Positions 1-12,411 of a stretch of 64,000 nt of DNA are shown here, one piece after another; within the stretch, counting starts at the first letter, position 1, and every line of letters begins with the position of its first letter. The DNA lies in NCBI GenBank assembly GCA_019633425.1, contig WSUB01000102.1, positions 62,001-126,000 of the forward strand, in the 5' to 3' direction. The DNA is from Tulasnella sp. 424. Its lineage: Eukaryota > Basidiomycota > Agaricomycetes > Cantharellales > Tulasnellaceae. Made by a program: the position numbers and the translations under genes. The notes under the pieces were generated by a model. It made no database searches. It was not told where the DNA came from and saw nothing but the letters and a program-made list of their open reading frames with translations.

Positions 1-491
1 CGGAATTGGAAAAAGGTGGCCGATCGGAGGGCGGTGATATCGTCACATGGCAATCTCGTAGACCGCCCAAAGTATGGGGGTTGGTGTGCAGAGTGATTCG
101 CATTGAGGACAATCCCACCTGCTAGTGGCACCAACATTCACTCGGGTCTCGGACACCCCGAGCGCGATTCTGGCAATGACACAAGGATGAGATGTCGCAG
201 TAGAGAAATAGAGTGGAAATTAATTAAACAAACCTGTGTCTGATTAGAGTTGTTATCGACGTCGACAGAACCTGTTTTGGTGATCAAAGAACTCGCATTA
301 GCGTCGTCACCATAATCAAGTCATAAAGCATAGGTGTAGAACTAAGTCAATATATTTCTGAGCAGAACGGCACCAGGACATGTAACAAGGTAGAGAGGAA
401 GAACAACGAACTCTACGATGCATGGATCTCGAATCATACAAAAGCGGTTTCGTGATGACATGTACGGGCTCTAATCGGACACAGACCAAAA
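1..491. repeat. Duplicated 3' flank of kinase-TPR copy A
   Basis: No gene is seen here. Bases about 129-490 match, with substitutions and small indels, the sequence downstream of copy B (about 4580-4935). The part from about 650 bp upstream of the copy C stop is weaker but recognisable at 8650-8860. A shared landmark is the run caccaggacatgtaacaagg (about 370-390, 4810-4830 and, as a variant, 8748-8765). The flank was therefore duplicated together with the coding unit. Confidence 0.6.
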
Positions 492-3131
492 TCAAGAGTC
501 ACTTCTCTCGACTAGTTTGACAGGGAATTTGAGGTGCGGCGTCATCAGCTGGGGTACACGGCGTTGAAGCTTCTTCACGTCGCACAACAATGAGGGTGTT
601 CTGGCCGTCTGGATTCTGCTTAATGCGAGTCTTACCTGTCTTCTAACTTCCCATTTGATGGGCGTCTTAGGAATGCTGCTGAGTTGGTTCCGATTCCATC
701 CAACACCGTGATCATCTCCGAGCTCCCGATCGACTGCCATGGAGGCTTCGAAGTGCAAAGCTCCCTCATCATATCGTCCCACCGCCACAAGGACTTCTCC
801 TTTCCTTGCCAAGTATTTTGAGACCGACCGTAGATCCTTGTTCTTGCGGAACACAGCAACCGCTGTTTCGTACCAGGTCAGAGCGTGGTCGATCTCACCC
901 TTGAAGGCTAGTGCATCAGCAAGGTTGGCAACGTCTGGGGCAAAGCTGCGGTCAGGAATGATGGAGAGGTCCTGATAGCTCTGGTACGACTCTGCTAAAG
1001 CCAGGGCGGCATCGAGAAGCTTGCCCTGTAACCGGTAGCACACCCCCAACCTGTGCAACGCCTGAGCCAATCTCCATCCAGCATCATTACGTCTGGCAAT
1101 CGCGACCGACTCGCGAAGATGCTCCTCTGCTTCTGAATGACTTCCCCGGAAGAGCTCGATTGAGCCTAGGCGGCACATGGAAGTGCTCACTCCGTCCTCC
1201 CATCCAATGCTCCACGCGATGTCACGCGCTTTCTGAAAGGTGTAGAACGCTCCATCAATATTCGCCGTCGCCAACTGCGTGCTCCCAAGGGTCGTGAGTG
1301 CCGTGGCTTCTCCGAGCCTGTATCCACAGACCGAAGCAATGTCGACAGCTTCTTCCAGGGCAGATAACGCCTCCGCGTATCGGCCTTTCAGCCGGTAAAG
1401 TTCCCCTAACCTTTCGAGGCTCTGTACGATGCCCACGCTATTCTCCTTAGCCTGGAAGATTTCCAAGCTCTCCAAAAAATAAGGCAACGCTGTCTCCGCT
1501 TGCCCGCTCGCCAGAAGTGAGCCGCCTATGATACGAAGAGAATCGGCTATGCCAACCTCATCCTTTAAGCCTTTAAACCTTTCTAGGGCGGCTGAAGCGG
1601 ATACCATCATTTTGGCGCCGTCGTCGTCGTGCCTAGCTACCGCGACCTGCTTGCGGAGTACGTTGGCCGTTCCTCTATCATTTCCTTCTTCTTCATAAAG
1701 ATGCAGGGCATGCTCGAGGTAAGCAGATGCTTCTTTGTTGTTTCCTTTCCAACTCTCAAGTTCGGCAAGGTTCTCGAGGAGAGCGGCTGATCGGGTAGGA
1801 GAATCGGCAGTCTCAAGGACAAAGGGGCAGCGGGGCTACGAATGTGGTATTAGTGACAGTAGATGTAAGTTCCGTAGGGTAGCAAAGACATACAAGGTAC
1901 TCGATGGTGGTTTTACACATGGCGCTTGTTGGTCGCTGCTCAGGCTCGATAGCCCAACATCTGGTTATCAAGTCCCACACCTCGAGGCAGTCACTGAGCC
2001 GCGATTCTCCGTTAACCTGAGGGTGGGGACTTTCGAAAATCTTGCGAATAATAACGTAGTCCGCGGTAGCGTCTCCGTATGGAAGCTGGCCAGTAACGAT
2101 CTTACGCCGGAAGAATTTTATTATCTCGTTGAAGCATCGAGGAAGAGTTTACTAACCTCCCATACTAGCCAGGCCCAAGCGTATACGTCACTGCTCGCAC
2201 TCCGTGGCTGACCATCAAGCAGTTCTGGACTACACCATCGAATGGAGCCCTTGAAACCGGTCGACGTCTCTAGTCTTCCGAAGCCGCTATCTTCGTAGAG
2301 CCGTGCCAGGCCCAAGTCGCAGAGAACGGCCCTGCATTCGGCATTGACCAGAACGTTATCCTTTGGTAACAAATGTCTCAGCGATATCTTCTTCAGCTGA
2401 AATGATACTCTTACCGATTTGATGTCCCCGTGACACACCGGAGGATTCAGTTGATGAAGAAACGTCAACGCATCAATTATATCATGAACCTAATGCGACA
2501 CGCACGTTCTGTGAGCTACACCCATAGGCGTTGAAATCAAACTTACTAGGGACAGCTTTTCTGGCACTTCGAGCTCCCGTCCGTGGATGAATTCGCATAC
2601 GTTGCCGTAAGGTTCCCACGGGGAGATCAACCAAGCCTCCGAGCGCCCAAAGTCGGCGCAGAATCCGAGAAATTTGGCGATACCCGGGTGCTCTCCAAGA
2701 CCAGACCAGACCAACATCTCTTCCGTAAATGCCTGCCAAAGCATCGTCAGTCAAGTCAGCACCCAAGGACATGAGGGTGAGGATGGACCGACCCTTTTCA
2801 GGTTAGAAACGTCGTGCATGGCCGATAACTTGATTTCCTTGACGGCTACGACTTGAGGCGGACCGTATCGACTTGAAGTGAACCACGTGGGAAGGTAGGA
2901 GGAGGAATGCAGGTAAGCTTGTCGAACGACACCGTAGCCTCTAGCGCGCATTTCATCTTTGGCGAGAAAAACGATTCTTCGACGGTTAACCTGATACCTC
3001 TCTAGCGCGTGGTACGCCTCGTCCTAGATTCGGTGTAGGATGAGTGATTGTGAATTGGACTGAAGCAGTGTTATACTCACCAATGCCAGCTCTCTAGCTA
3101 ATTTTCTTCCCGTGTCTTCAGTAGTTGCCAT
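492..3131 (-). CDS. Protein kinase-TPR fusion, tandem copy A
   Basis: The gene is multi-exon. Translation from the ATG at 3131 (MATTEDTGRK) runs through an N-lobe with Gly-loop RARGYGVV, the beta-3 motif VVAVKEIK and the catalytic loop HGDIKS. An intron then splits the loop before DNVLVN, followed by CDLGLAR, a C-lobe with SPELLDG and SDVYAW, and a final TPR region (about 492-1800) of roughly nine helical-hairpin repeats rich in ALERF, ALHRLGVCYRLQGKL and related TPR signatures. The family is a basidiomycete TKL-like kinase; the TPR part probably binds a partner protein. Compared with copies B and C, this copy has Arg for the first loop Gly and Leu for Phe in DFG, so its kinase activity may be weakened. 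Exon limits are approximate. It is the 5'-most of three same-strand copies. Confidence 0.75.
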
Positions 3132-3505
3132 TCTGTTTAACTGCGAGTTATAGTAGCTGACCGTGAAGTTATGGAAGGTCACAGACACAGTTCGGTGGTG
3201 GACGTTATCGGGCAATGAGGGGGGCTGCAGGCTGATCCATCCCCGTGTGGCTTTCTAGGCGCCGATGGAATTAGGGCGGTTCACGCAGGCGAAAACGACG
3301 CGAGAACGAAATACGAAAACGTCGCGAAAACGAGCTCGGGGTTAACGGAGAAAGCCTCCCGTTTTTGTCAAAACGGTTTGAAGGGTCCATTTTTGCAAAA
3401 ACGGTCTCGGGTCCTGGGTTGCCGGATGGACGCCGGTATGCGCCAGGAGTCCAAGGTCAAACCCCGCGTCGCGCAGCCCGCCCTCTACCCAACATTGGAA
3501 TTCCT
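3132..3505. other. Gene-free stretch upstream of kinase copy A
   Basis: Bases 3132-3275 match the upstream region of copy B (about 7578-7720), including a shared run around gtgtggctttctaggcg, so this is the duplicated promoter. Homology stops near 3275. The sequence from 3280 to 3420 contains repeated short words (cgaaaacg, aaaacgg) and looks like unrelated or mobile DNA leading into the inverted-repeat element. No gene is seen. Confidence 0.45.
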
Positions 3506-4469
3506 ACCTCAGATTTCGAAATTAGGGCTTTCTGAGGGCCTCCGGGAGCTCCTAGGGCTTCATAGATGTGGCCAGCAGACTGAAACTGGGCTAATCCACC
3601 AAATGGGTACCAACGGACGAATCGGAAATAACGGAGATTAAGTCCGTCGACGCCGTCGCGGCTGTATGGTCAGCGTTGCGGGACTTTACTTCTAGCACAT
3701 TACGTGTAGAGACGAGCTCTTGTAAAGTTAGGAGATGGCATGATAATTTCAAACGACTTAGGTGACCAGAATTACAACCTCCTAAGCTCGAGGGCTGAGG
3801 CTCCTTCGGACGATCTCTGTCCACGAGAGACAACTTTCAGGCTTTCAGCGGCGTATGTGACCTATGAAACCAGTATAGTCAATAGTTACAAACCCATAGT
3901 AAGCAATAGACTGATTGTGCGGACATGACCCGTATTTACGTCTTGCCCGACTGGAATCGCTACCAAAAAACGGGAGCGAGGGATTTCTGCTCGGTCTTAG
4001 ATAAGGAAATCTATCTGAAATTTCGACCCTCTTGGGAAAGAAGTTATGGCTATTCTCGCTCAACTCTAATCAAGTAAAAAATATTTTGTCTTCGACCTCT
4101 AATTGACAAAACCTCCATCGAACCCAGCTAAGTCTACATACGTCCAGCCCTCACGAACTCCCTCGGTTCGCTTACGATAGCCGGACCACTCCGGCGATCA
4201 AGCACCTAGACTAGTCATTTCAGGATGATAGTACAATTGACCGTCTATCCAGCGCTCCAGGAGCTCTAGTGGGCCCTCTCTTTCGAAACGCCGGGCAGTG
4301 ACGAGCCTGGACGAGTAAACGGCGTCTACGGATGTAGGCTCTGTTATCCCCGATCCTCCCGATAGTGCTCATTTGGGGTATTAGCCCAGTTTCAGTCTAT
4401 TGACCGCCGCTATGAAGCCCTAGGAGCCCCTGGGGGCCCTCAGAAAGCCCTAATTCCGAAATCTGAGGT
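3506..4469. mobile_element. Non-autonomous element with long terminal inverted repeats
   Basis: The left end begins acctcagatttcgaaattag. The right end, read on the other strand, begins acctcagatttcggaattag. The two arms stay alignable for about 170-190 bp (3506-3690 against 4469-4290) through landmarks such as gggctttctgagggc, gactgaaactgggctaat and gacgccgt, with scattered mismatches. The core (about 3690-4290) has no convincing coding sequence and no transposase motif. I see no clear target-site duplication, so the ends may have eroded. It lies exactly in the gap between tandem kinase copies A and B, where the other gaps are shorter or unrelated. A foldback/MITE-like DNA element is the best reading. 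Confidence 0.7.
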
Positions 4470-4940
4470 GGGGGTTTTAGCGTTCAGGACATGTAGCAAG
4501 GTAGAGAGGACGAACGTAACATCGAACTTTACGACACATGGTTCTCGAATAATACAAAAGAGGCCTACTGACACCAATGTTCACTCGGGTCTGGGACCCG
4601 TCGAGCGCCATTGTAGCAGTGTCACCAGGATGGGATGCCGCAGTAAAGAAATGCAGTGTAAGTGAATCAAGGAAACCTGTGTACGATTAGAGGTCTTATC
4701 AACTTTCGATACAACCTGTCTTGCTAACCAAATAAATCGCATTAGCTTCGTCACCAGAATCAAGTCGTAGAAAGCAAGCCTAGAATGGAGGCTGAGTCGA
4801 TATATTCCTGAGAAGAACGTCACCAGGACATGTAACAAGGTAGAGGGGAAGAACAACGAAATTTACGACATAAGGATCTCGAATCAAACAAAGGGGCTTC
4901 GCGATGACATGAAAGGACTCTAATCGGATGCAGACCAGAA
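4470..4940. repeat. Duplicated 3' flank of kinase-TPR copy B
   Basis: The sequence after the inverted-repeat element corresponds to the flank of copy A. The block beginning ggacatgtaRcaaggtagag occurs twice here, at about 4488 and 4826, so the flank itself contains an extra partial duplication. No gene is seen. Confidence 0.5.
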
Positions 4941-7577
4941 TCAGGGGTCACTTCTGTTGACGAGTTTGACTGGTGATTTGAGGTGTGGCGTCGTCAGCTG
5001 GGGTACGCGGCGTTGAAGTTTCTTCACGTCGCACAACAATGAGGTTGTTCTGGGGGTCTGGACTTTGCTTAATGCGAGTCTTGCCTGTCTTCGGACTTCC
5101 CATTTGATGGGCGTCTTAGGAATGCTGCTGAGTTTCTTCCGATTCCATTTCACACCGCGAGTATCTCCGCGCTCCCGATCGACAGCCATGGAGGCTTCAA
5201 AGTACAAAGCTCCTTCATCAAACCGTCCCACCGCCACGAGGACTTCTCCCTTCTTTGCCAAGTAATTTGAAACAGACCATAAATCCTGCCTCTTGTGGGA
5301 CACAGCAATCGCTCTTTCGTACCAAGTCAGAGCGTGGTCGACCTCGCCCTCGGCAACCAGTATATCGGCAAGGTCAGCTATGTGTGAATGGAAACCGGAG
5401 TCGGGATTGATTGCGATGTCCTGATACTTCTGGTACGACTCTGCCAAAGCCAGCGTGGCATCGGGAAGCTTGCCTTGTAACCGGTAGCACACCCCCAACC
5501 TGTGCAACGCCTGAGCCAATCTCCATCCACCGTCACTACGTCTGGCAATCGCGACTGCCTCACGAAGAAGCTCCTCTGCTTCTGAATGGTTTCCCCGCGT
5601 GAGCTCGATACGGCCTAGGCGGCACATGGAAGTGCTGACTCCGTGCTCCCATCCAATGCTCCGCGCGACGTCATGCGCTTTCTGAAAAGTGTGGAACGCT
5701 TCATCAATATCACCCATCTCCCGATGCGTGCTCCCAAGGACGATGAGTGCTGCGGCCTCTTCGAGCCTGTATCCACAGACCGAAGCAATGTCGACAGCTT
5801 CCTCCAATGCAGACAACGACTGGGTGTATTTGCGTTTCCGCCGGTAAAGCTCTCCTAACCTTTCGAGACATCGTACGATGCCCACGCTATTCTCCTTAGG
5901 TCGGAAGATTTCCAAGCTCTCCAAAAGACGAGGCAACGCTGTCTCCACTTGATGGCTCCTCAGGAATGAGCAGCCTATCAAGTAAAGGGAATCGGCTATC
6001 CCAACCTCATCGTTCAGGCTTTTAAACCTTTCCAGGGCGGCTGAAGCGGATACCATCATTTTGGCGTGGTCGGAATCACGATCAGCTACGGTGGCTTCCT
6101 TGCGGAGTACGTTGGCCATTCCCCTATCGTTTCCTTCTTCTTCATACAGATGCAGGGCTTGCTTGAGGTAAGCAAATGCTTCTTTGTTATTTCCTTTCCA
6201 ACTCTCAAGTTCGCCAAGGTTCTCCAGGAGAGCGGCTGATCGAGTAGGAGAATCGGCAGTCTCAAGGACAGGGGGGCAGTGGGGCTACGAGGGTGGTGTT
6301 TAGTGATAGTAGATGTAAGTTCCATAGAGCAACAGAGACATACGAGGTAGTCGATGGTGTTTTTACACATGGCGCTTGCCGGTCGGTGCTCAGGCTCGAC
6401 CGTCCAACACCTGGTCATCAAGTCCCACACCTGGAGGCAGTCACTGAGCCGCGATTCTCCGTTGACTTGAGGGCGGGGACTTTCAAAAATCTTGCGAATA
6501 ATAACGTAGTCCGCGGTAGCTTCTCCGTATGGAAGCTGGCCAGTCATGATCTGAGATCGGAAGAATTTACTATCCCGTTCAAGCATCCAAGAAGAATTTA
6601 CCAACCTCCCACACTAGCCAAGCCCAAGCGTATACGTCGCTGCTCGCACTCCGAGGCTGACCATCAAGCAGTTCTGGACTACACCACCGGATAGAGCCCT
6701 TGAAACCAGTCGACGTCTCTAGTCTTCCAAAACCGCTATCTTCGTAGAGCCGTGCCAAACCGAAGTCGCAGAAAACGGCCCTGCATTCGGCATTGACCAA
6801 AACGTTGGCCTTTGGTCACAAACGTCTCAGGGATAACCTCTTCAGCTCAAACGATCCTCTTACCGATTTGATATCCCCATGACACACTGGTGGATTCAGT
6901 TGATGGAGGAACGTCAACGCGTCAATTGTATCGTAAACCTAATGCCATACGCGCGCTTTGTGAGCTGTATCCATAGTTAGTCGTTGAAATCAAACCCACC
7001 AAGGACAGCTTTTCCGGCACTTCGAGCTTCCGTCCTTCGATGAATTCGCTGACGTTGCCGTGTGGCTCCCACGGGGAGATCAACCAAGCCTCCGAGCGCC
7101 CAAAGTCGGCGCAGAATCCGAGGAACTTGGCGATACCCGGGTGCTCTCCAAGACCAGACCAGACCAACACCTCCTTCGTAAAAGCCTACCGAAGCGTCGT
7201 CAGCCAAGTCAACACCCGAAGGTGGAGATGGACCGACCCTTTTCAGGTTAGAAACATTGTGAAGTGCTGATAGCTTGATTTCCTTGACGGCTACGACTTG
7301 CGGCGGACCATATCGACTTGAAGCGAACCACGTGGGGAGGTAGGAGGAGGGATGGAGGTAGGCTTGTCGAACAACACCGTAGCCACCCGCGCGCCTTTCA
7401 TCATTTGCAACAAAAACGATTCTTCGACGGTTAAAATGATACTTCTCGAGCGCATGGTACGCCTCGTCCTGGATTCGGTGTCGGATGAGCGATTATAATT
7501 TGGACTGAGGCTGGTGTGGAACTCACCACTGCCAGCCCCTGAGCTAATCTCCTCTCTACCACTTCAGTAGTCGGCAT
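4941..7577 (-). CDS. Protein kinase-TPR fusion, tandem copy B
   Basis: The start is taken as the ATG at 7577 (MPTTEVVERRLAQGLAV), aligned with the starts of copies A and C. Domains in order are: Gly-loop RAGGYGVV; VVAVKEIK; the hinge-side segment AWLISPWEPHGNV; HGDIKS, then an intron, then ANVLVN; CDFGLARL; SPELLDG; SDVYAWAWLVWEV; an intron; MTGQLPYGEATADY; RCWTVEPEHRPASAM; an intron; and a long TPR exon (4941-6119) continuing to the stop. All key kinase residues (loop glycines, VAVK lysine, HGD, N, DFG) are present, so this copy may be catalytically competent. The HGDIKxxN loop is typical of fungal TKL-like kinases. Function beyond kinase plus TPR scaffold is not known. Exon limits are approximate. 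Confidence 0.78.
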
Positions 7578-8864
7578 TATATTCAATTGCTTGCAAGTTA
7601 GATTAGCTGACGGCGAAGTTATGGAAGGTTGCCGGCACTAGGCGGTGGTGGGTCTTATCGTGCAATGAGGGAGGCTGCAGGCTAATCCATCGCCGTGTGG
7701 CTTTCTAGGCGGCGACGGCATTCCCGCGCCTGACCCCTATTCCTCAGGCGCTCACTCTTCGTGCTACAATCGAAATACATGTATGCTAGTATCGCCGGTT
7801 ATTCAATCCCAGGATTATATTGGATTCGTCTTATATTATCATATTATCAATAAGAAATGCCCGTCTCCTTAATGCCGATCGCTGTGAATTCGGGATATCG
7901 GATATGATTGGCCGAGCGAATGGCAGGTTTCAACCCGGCACTCTATGGGCTATAGAAGTAGTTCAGGAATCGCGAAGATACTATTCTTCTGCGCCGAATG
8001 ATATCCCAAGATCTTCGAAGAGCTGTTGATAACGAGAACATTCGGGTTCAGGAGGATCATGTCTAGCACGAGCATGCATTGCGTGAGATCGCGGCTCATC
8101 GGCAAGAGGTGACAACAAGTTCTCGCCCGCATTGGCAGCATCAGGAACCAAGCTAGAACATGTACATGTCCTGGTACAGGATCGGTTAAGTCTACCGTCA
8201 GACTCGAGGACAAGGAAGCGTTATTGATCGATGGTTTGTCCGTATTGTCGGGGTGATTGTACGCGGGCGTGACCCCGAACAACTTGTCCTTATTGAAAAA
8301 CCAACACCCGTCGCTCCCTTCTCCTCCTTACCAGCCTCGAACAGCCTCGAGCGAGTATATCTACGCGTCTCTTCCCTTCCACAATCTTCACAGCGAGAAT
8401 AGCCGAACCATCTCTCCACCTCTGCACCAGCGAAGGGCCTCAAACGCGTGCCGAGGACCGACGGACGACTTATTCAGCCTGCCGTAATCATAGGTACCTT
8501 CCTAATCCAAGCCCTGTTCACAAGAACACCAGGACACCCCCCGGGTTTGGATTCGATTCTTTGGCACTGATTGCTAATACTGCCTCCATCGTCTGCGCAG
8601 TGTCCTGGGAGAAACTGTCGCCTTCGGTCCCCAAACGTTGTGAGTTTTAGGAACCAAAGAACTCGCATCAGCTACATCACCATAACCAAGTAGTAAATCC
8701 AAGCATAAAACGGAGACTGAGTCGACATATTTTGGGAGCAGAACGACACCAGGACATGTAACAGGGTAGGGAGGAAGGGCAACGAACTTTACAACACATG
8801 AGTCCCGAATGAAAAAAAGGGGCTCCGCGGGCGTACATAGACTCTAACCGGCGGTAGACCAAAA
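7578..8864. other. Gene-free stretch between kinase copies B and C
   Basis: Bases 7578-7730 are the copy B promoter, homologous to that of copy A. Bases 7740-8640 show several short open stretches on both strands, none longer than about 110 codons and none with a recognisable domain or consistent splice signals. From about 8650 the sequence matches the duplicated 3' flanks of the kinase copies. No gene is called. Confidence 0.4.
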
Positions 8865-11507
8865 TCAAGAATCACGTTTGTCGACGAGTTTGACTCGTAA
8901 TTTGAGGTATGGCGTCGTCAGCTGGGGTACACGGCGTAGAAGTTTCTTCACGTCGCACAACAATGAGGTTGTTCGGAGGGTTTGGACTTTGGCTAATGCT
9001 AGTCTTGCCCGTCTTCTGACTTCCCACTCGATGGGTGTCTTAGGAATGCTGCTGATTTTGTTCCGATTCCATTCCACACCGTAATCATTTCCAAGCTCCC
9101 GATCGATGGTCATGGAGGCTTCGAAGTGCAAAGCTCCCTGGTCATTTCGTCCCACCGTCAGGAGGACTTGCCCCCTCTCCGCCAAATATCTTGAAACACA
9201 GGGTTTATTCTGCATCTCGCGAAACAGGGCGATCGCTCTTTCGTACCAGGTGAGAGCGCCGCCGGTGTCGCCCTGAGCGGCCATTATCCCGGCAAGATCG
9301 GCCGTCTCTTGAGCGAAGCCTGGGTCAGGGGCAAACGCGAGCTCCTGATAAATCAGGTACGACTCTTCCAGAGCCAGGGTGGCATCTTGCAGCTCGTCCC
9401 GGTGCAGGTGACACCGTCCCAGGTAGTGTAAGGCTTGGGCCAATCTCCATCCGCCCCCACTACGTCGGGCAATAGCGACTGCCTCACGGAGAAGCTCCTC
9501 TCCTTCTGAGTTGAGTCCTTGAACGAGCTTGATGATGCCCATGCGGCAAATGGAACTGCTCACTCCTTGCTCCCATCCAATGCTCCGTCCGATTTCATGA
9601 CCTTTCTGCAAAGTGGCCATGGCTTTGTCGAGGTCTCCCTGGCGCATATGCACCGCCCCGAGCACGGTAAGCGCTCTCGTCTCGTCAACCCGGTATCCAC
9701 AATGCGAAGCAATGTCTATGGCTTCCTCCAAAGCGGAAAACGCCCCGATGAGTTGGCCTTTCTCGTGGTGAATCTCCCCTAGTCTTTCGAGACATCGCAC
9801 AACACCGACCTGATTCCTCTTCGTCCGGAAGATCTCCAAGCTCTCCAGAAGAACGGACGACGCTTTCTCCAGTTGGCCACTCCTAATTAAGGAAACGCCC
9901 ATCCAGCTAAGAGCGTGGGCTATGCCAACATCATCCTTGAGGCTTTTAAACCTCTCTAGGGCGGCGGAAGCAGATTCCATAGCTTTGATGTTGTCGGAAT
10001 TATAACAGGCTACGGCGGCCTGTTTGCGGAGTACGTTGGCAATTCCCCTATCATTCCCTTCTTCTTCGTAAAGGTGAAGAGCTTGCTCGAGGTAGGCAAA
10101 AGCCTCGGTGTGATTCCCTTTCCATCTCTCGAGCTCGCCCATGTGCTCCAACAGGGCAGCCGAGCGAGCATGAGGATCGGCAGTTTCAAGAACCGGAGGG
10201 CAGTGAGGCTACACATGTCAAACTTAGTGACTGGATCCAAGAGTCCCGTAAAGCAGAAGAAACGTACGAGGTGGTCGATGGTGGTTTTACACATGGCGCT
10301 TGTTGGTCGCTGCCCAGGCTGAACCGCCCAACACCTGGTCATCAGCTCCCACACCTGGAGGCAGTCACTGAGACGCAGTTCTCCGTTAACCTGAGGGCGA
10401 GGGCTTTCGAAGATCTTGCGCATAATAACGTAGTCCGCGCTAGCTTCTCCGTAGGGAAGTTGGCCGGTCATGATCTTGGTCCGAATGAATCTCATTTTCC
10501 CGTTTGAGCATTAAGGGAGGATGTACTAACCTCCCACACCAGCCAAGCCCAAGCGTATACGTCGCTGCTCGCTGTCCGTGACTGACCATCAAGCAGTTCC
10601 GGACTGCACCACCGAATAGAACCCTTGAAACCAGTTGACGTCTCTAGTCTCCCAAAGCCACTATCTTCGTAGAGCCTTGCTAAGCCAAAGTCGCACAAGA
10701 CGGCCCTACACTCGTTGTTGACCAAAACGTTTGCCTTCGATCACAAATGTCAAGACCATTGTTTGTAACGTGAACAATCCCCTTACCGCTTTGATGTCCC
10801 CATGACACACAGGAGGATTCAGTTGATGAAGAAATGCTAACGCATCAATGGTATCGTAGACCTAGTGCAACACGCGCTCTGTGAGCTGTATCCATAGGCG
10901 TTGAGATCAAACTCACCAGGGACAGCTTTTCTGGCACTTCGAGCTCCCGTCCTTGTCCTTGGATGAATTCGCTTACGTTGCCGTGTGGCTCCCACGGCGA
11001 GATTAACCACGCCTCCATGCGCCCGAAGTCGGCACAGAATCCGAGGAACTTGGCGATACCCGGGTGCTCTTCAAGACTAGACCAGACCAAGACCTCCTTC
11101 GTAAAAGCCTACCAAAGCATCCCGAGCTAAGTTAGCACGCAAAGATACGAGGTTGAAGATGAACCGACCCTTTTCAGGTTAGGAACGTTGTGCATGGCCG
11201 ATAGCTTGATTTCCTTGACAGCTACGACTTGAGGCGGGCCGTATCGACTTGAAGCGAACCACGTGGGGAGGTAGGAGGAGGAATGAAGGTAGGCTTGCCG
11301 AACAATACCGTAGCCTCCAGCGCGGATTTCATCGTTGTCCAGAAAAGCGATTCTTTGACGATTAACCTGATACTTCTCCAGCGCATGGTACGCCTCGTCC
11401 TGGATTTGGTGTGGGTTGAGTGATTGTGAATTGGACTGAAACCGTGTGATACTCACCACCGCCAGCGCTCTAGTAAATCTCCGTCCTGCGTCTTCAGTAG
11501 ATGACAT
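8865..11507 (-). CDS. Protein kinase-TPR fusion, tandem copy C
   Basis: The start is the ATG at 11507 (MSSTEDAGRRFTRALAVV). An intron follows, then an exon encoding QDEAYHALEKYQVNRQRI, RAGGYGIV and VVAVKEIK. Later exons give EVLVWSSLEEHPGIAKF, HGDIKA/ANVLVN across an intron, CDFGLARL, SPELLDG and RCWAVQPGQRPTSAM. The TPR exon (8865-10151, continuing upstream to a splice site near 10205) holds about ten 40-residue repeats. All catalytic residues are in place, so this is the best preserved of the three copies. One insertion relative to the others, GQGRELE in place of GRKLE, lies in the N-lobe/hinge area. The role is unknown; a signalling kinase with a TPR interaction arm is inferred from the domains only. 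Confidence 0.8.
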
Positions 11508-12411
11508 TATGTTCAACTGCGAGCTATAGTAGTTGACCGCGAAGCTCTGGAGTGTCGCTGGCACAATTCAGCGGTGGATGTTGTCGTGCAATGAGAGAGG
11601 TTTCAGCCCCGACTGGCGGCCTGCGCGCTTTGGGCGCTGAAAGCGTGGCCCCTATACCCAAGCCTCTGACCGCACGGCGATTTACCTCAAAATGTCCGAC
11701 GACAGATAGACTGACCTTTCAAATATTAATTATGGTGTTGGGTGATCTGGAATAGGTTGAATCAACAAGCTTGATTGAAGGTAATGTTCGGGTTATTATT
11801 TTTCAAATGGTCCCGACCTCTCAGCCTAGGACGCAGTCAGGCCATTTAAGAAAGGGACAAAATCGACTATTAATTCCTCTCAGCCGATAGCTGTGCTATT
11901 TCTCTATCCTACAATATATTCTCGTACCCGCCCGAATGATACCCCCCTGCTTATGACCCCAGACACGTGCCGTGGATGATGACAATTCCAGCCCCAAAGC
12001 ACGTCAGGTGTTTAATACCTGCTTTGAGCATTTTGGGATTGCTTCCTCCTGCTACGGTAGCTGATGAGGGTGGAGCGAAGGACCCATTGCGGAAATGCGT
12101 TGTTGTCAGCCCGTGAACGATGGCTCAAGACGCGATCTCTGCCGAAGACTGGATGCGATGTCCCCTCCATGGCAACCTCCCAGGTTTTCCCAGCAGAGGT
12201 AACCCAGTACTGAGTGCCTTCATCGCACTGATTAAAATGAATATCGCCCGGATATCGGGAGGACGCCAGAAGCGGCGGGGACGCTATCTTGAATCGCGAC
12301 TGCGAACGGGTGCACTTGAAGCCTATGTGTCTGTAAGACACTGGGTTCGATCTCCGGTCGGCCACCTTGAAGTATCGCTCACACTCTATGAACGCAACCC
12401 TTCAGAGGCTA
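11508..12411. other. Gene-free stretch
   Basis: No gene is seen. The first about 100 bases are the duplicated kinase promoter. The rest has stop codons in all frames except for short stretches without domain character. A tRNA-like 3' half near 12320-12350 was considered and rejected. Confidence 0.4.

Noticed and set aside
12300..12350. tRNA-like 3' half (gggttcgatctccgg with a hairpin gtgtct-gta-agacac)
   Set aside because: No matching acceptor 5' strand or A-box at the right distance; the T-arm needs two wobble pairs. Probably chance or a very old SINE-like remnant.
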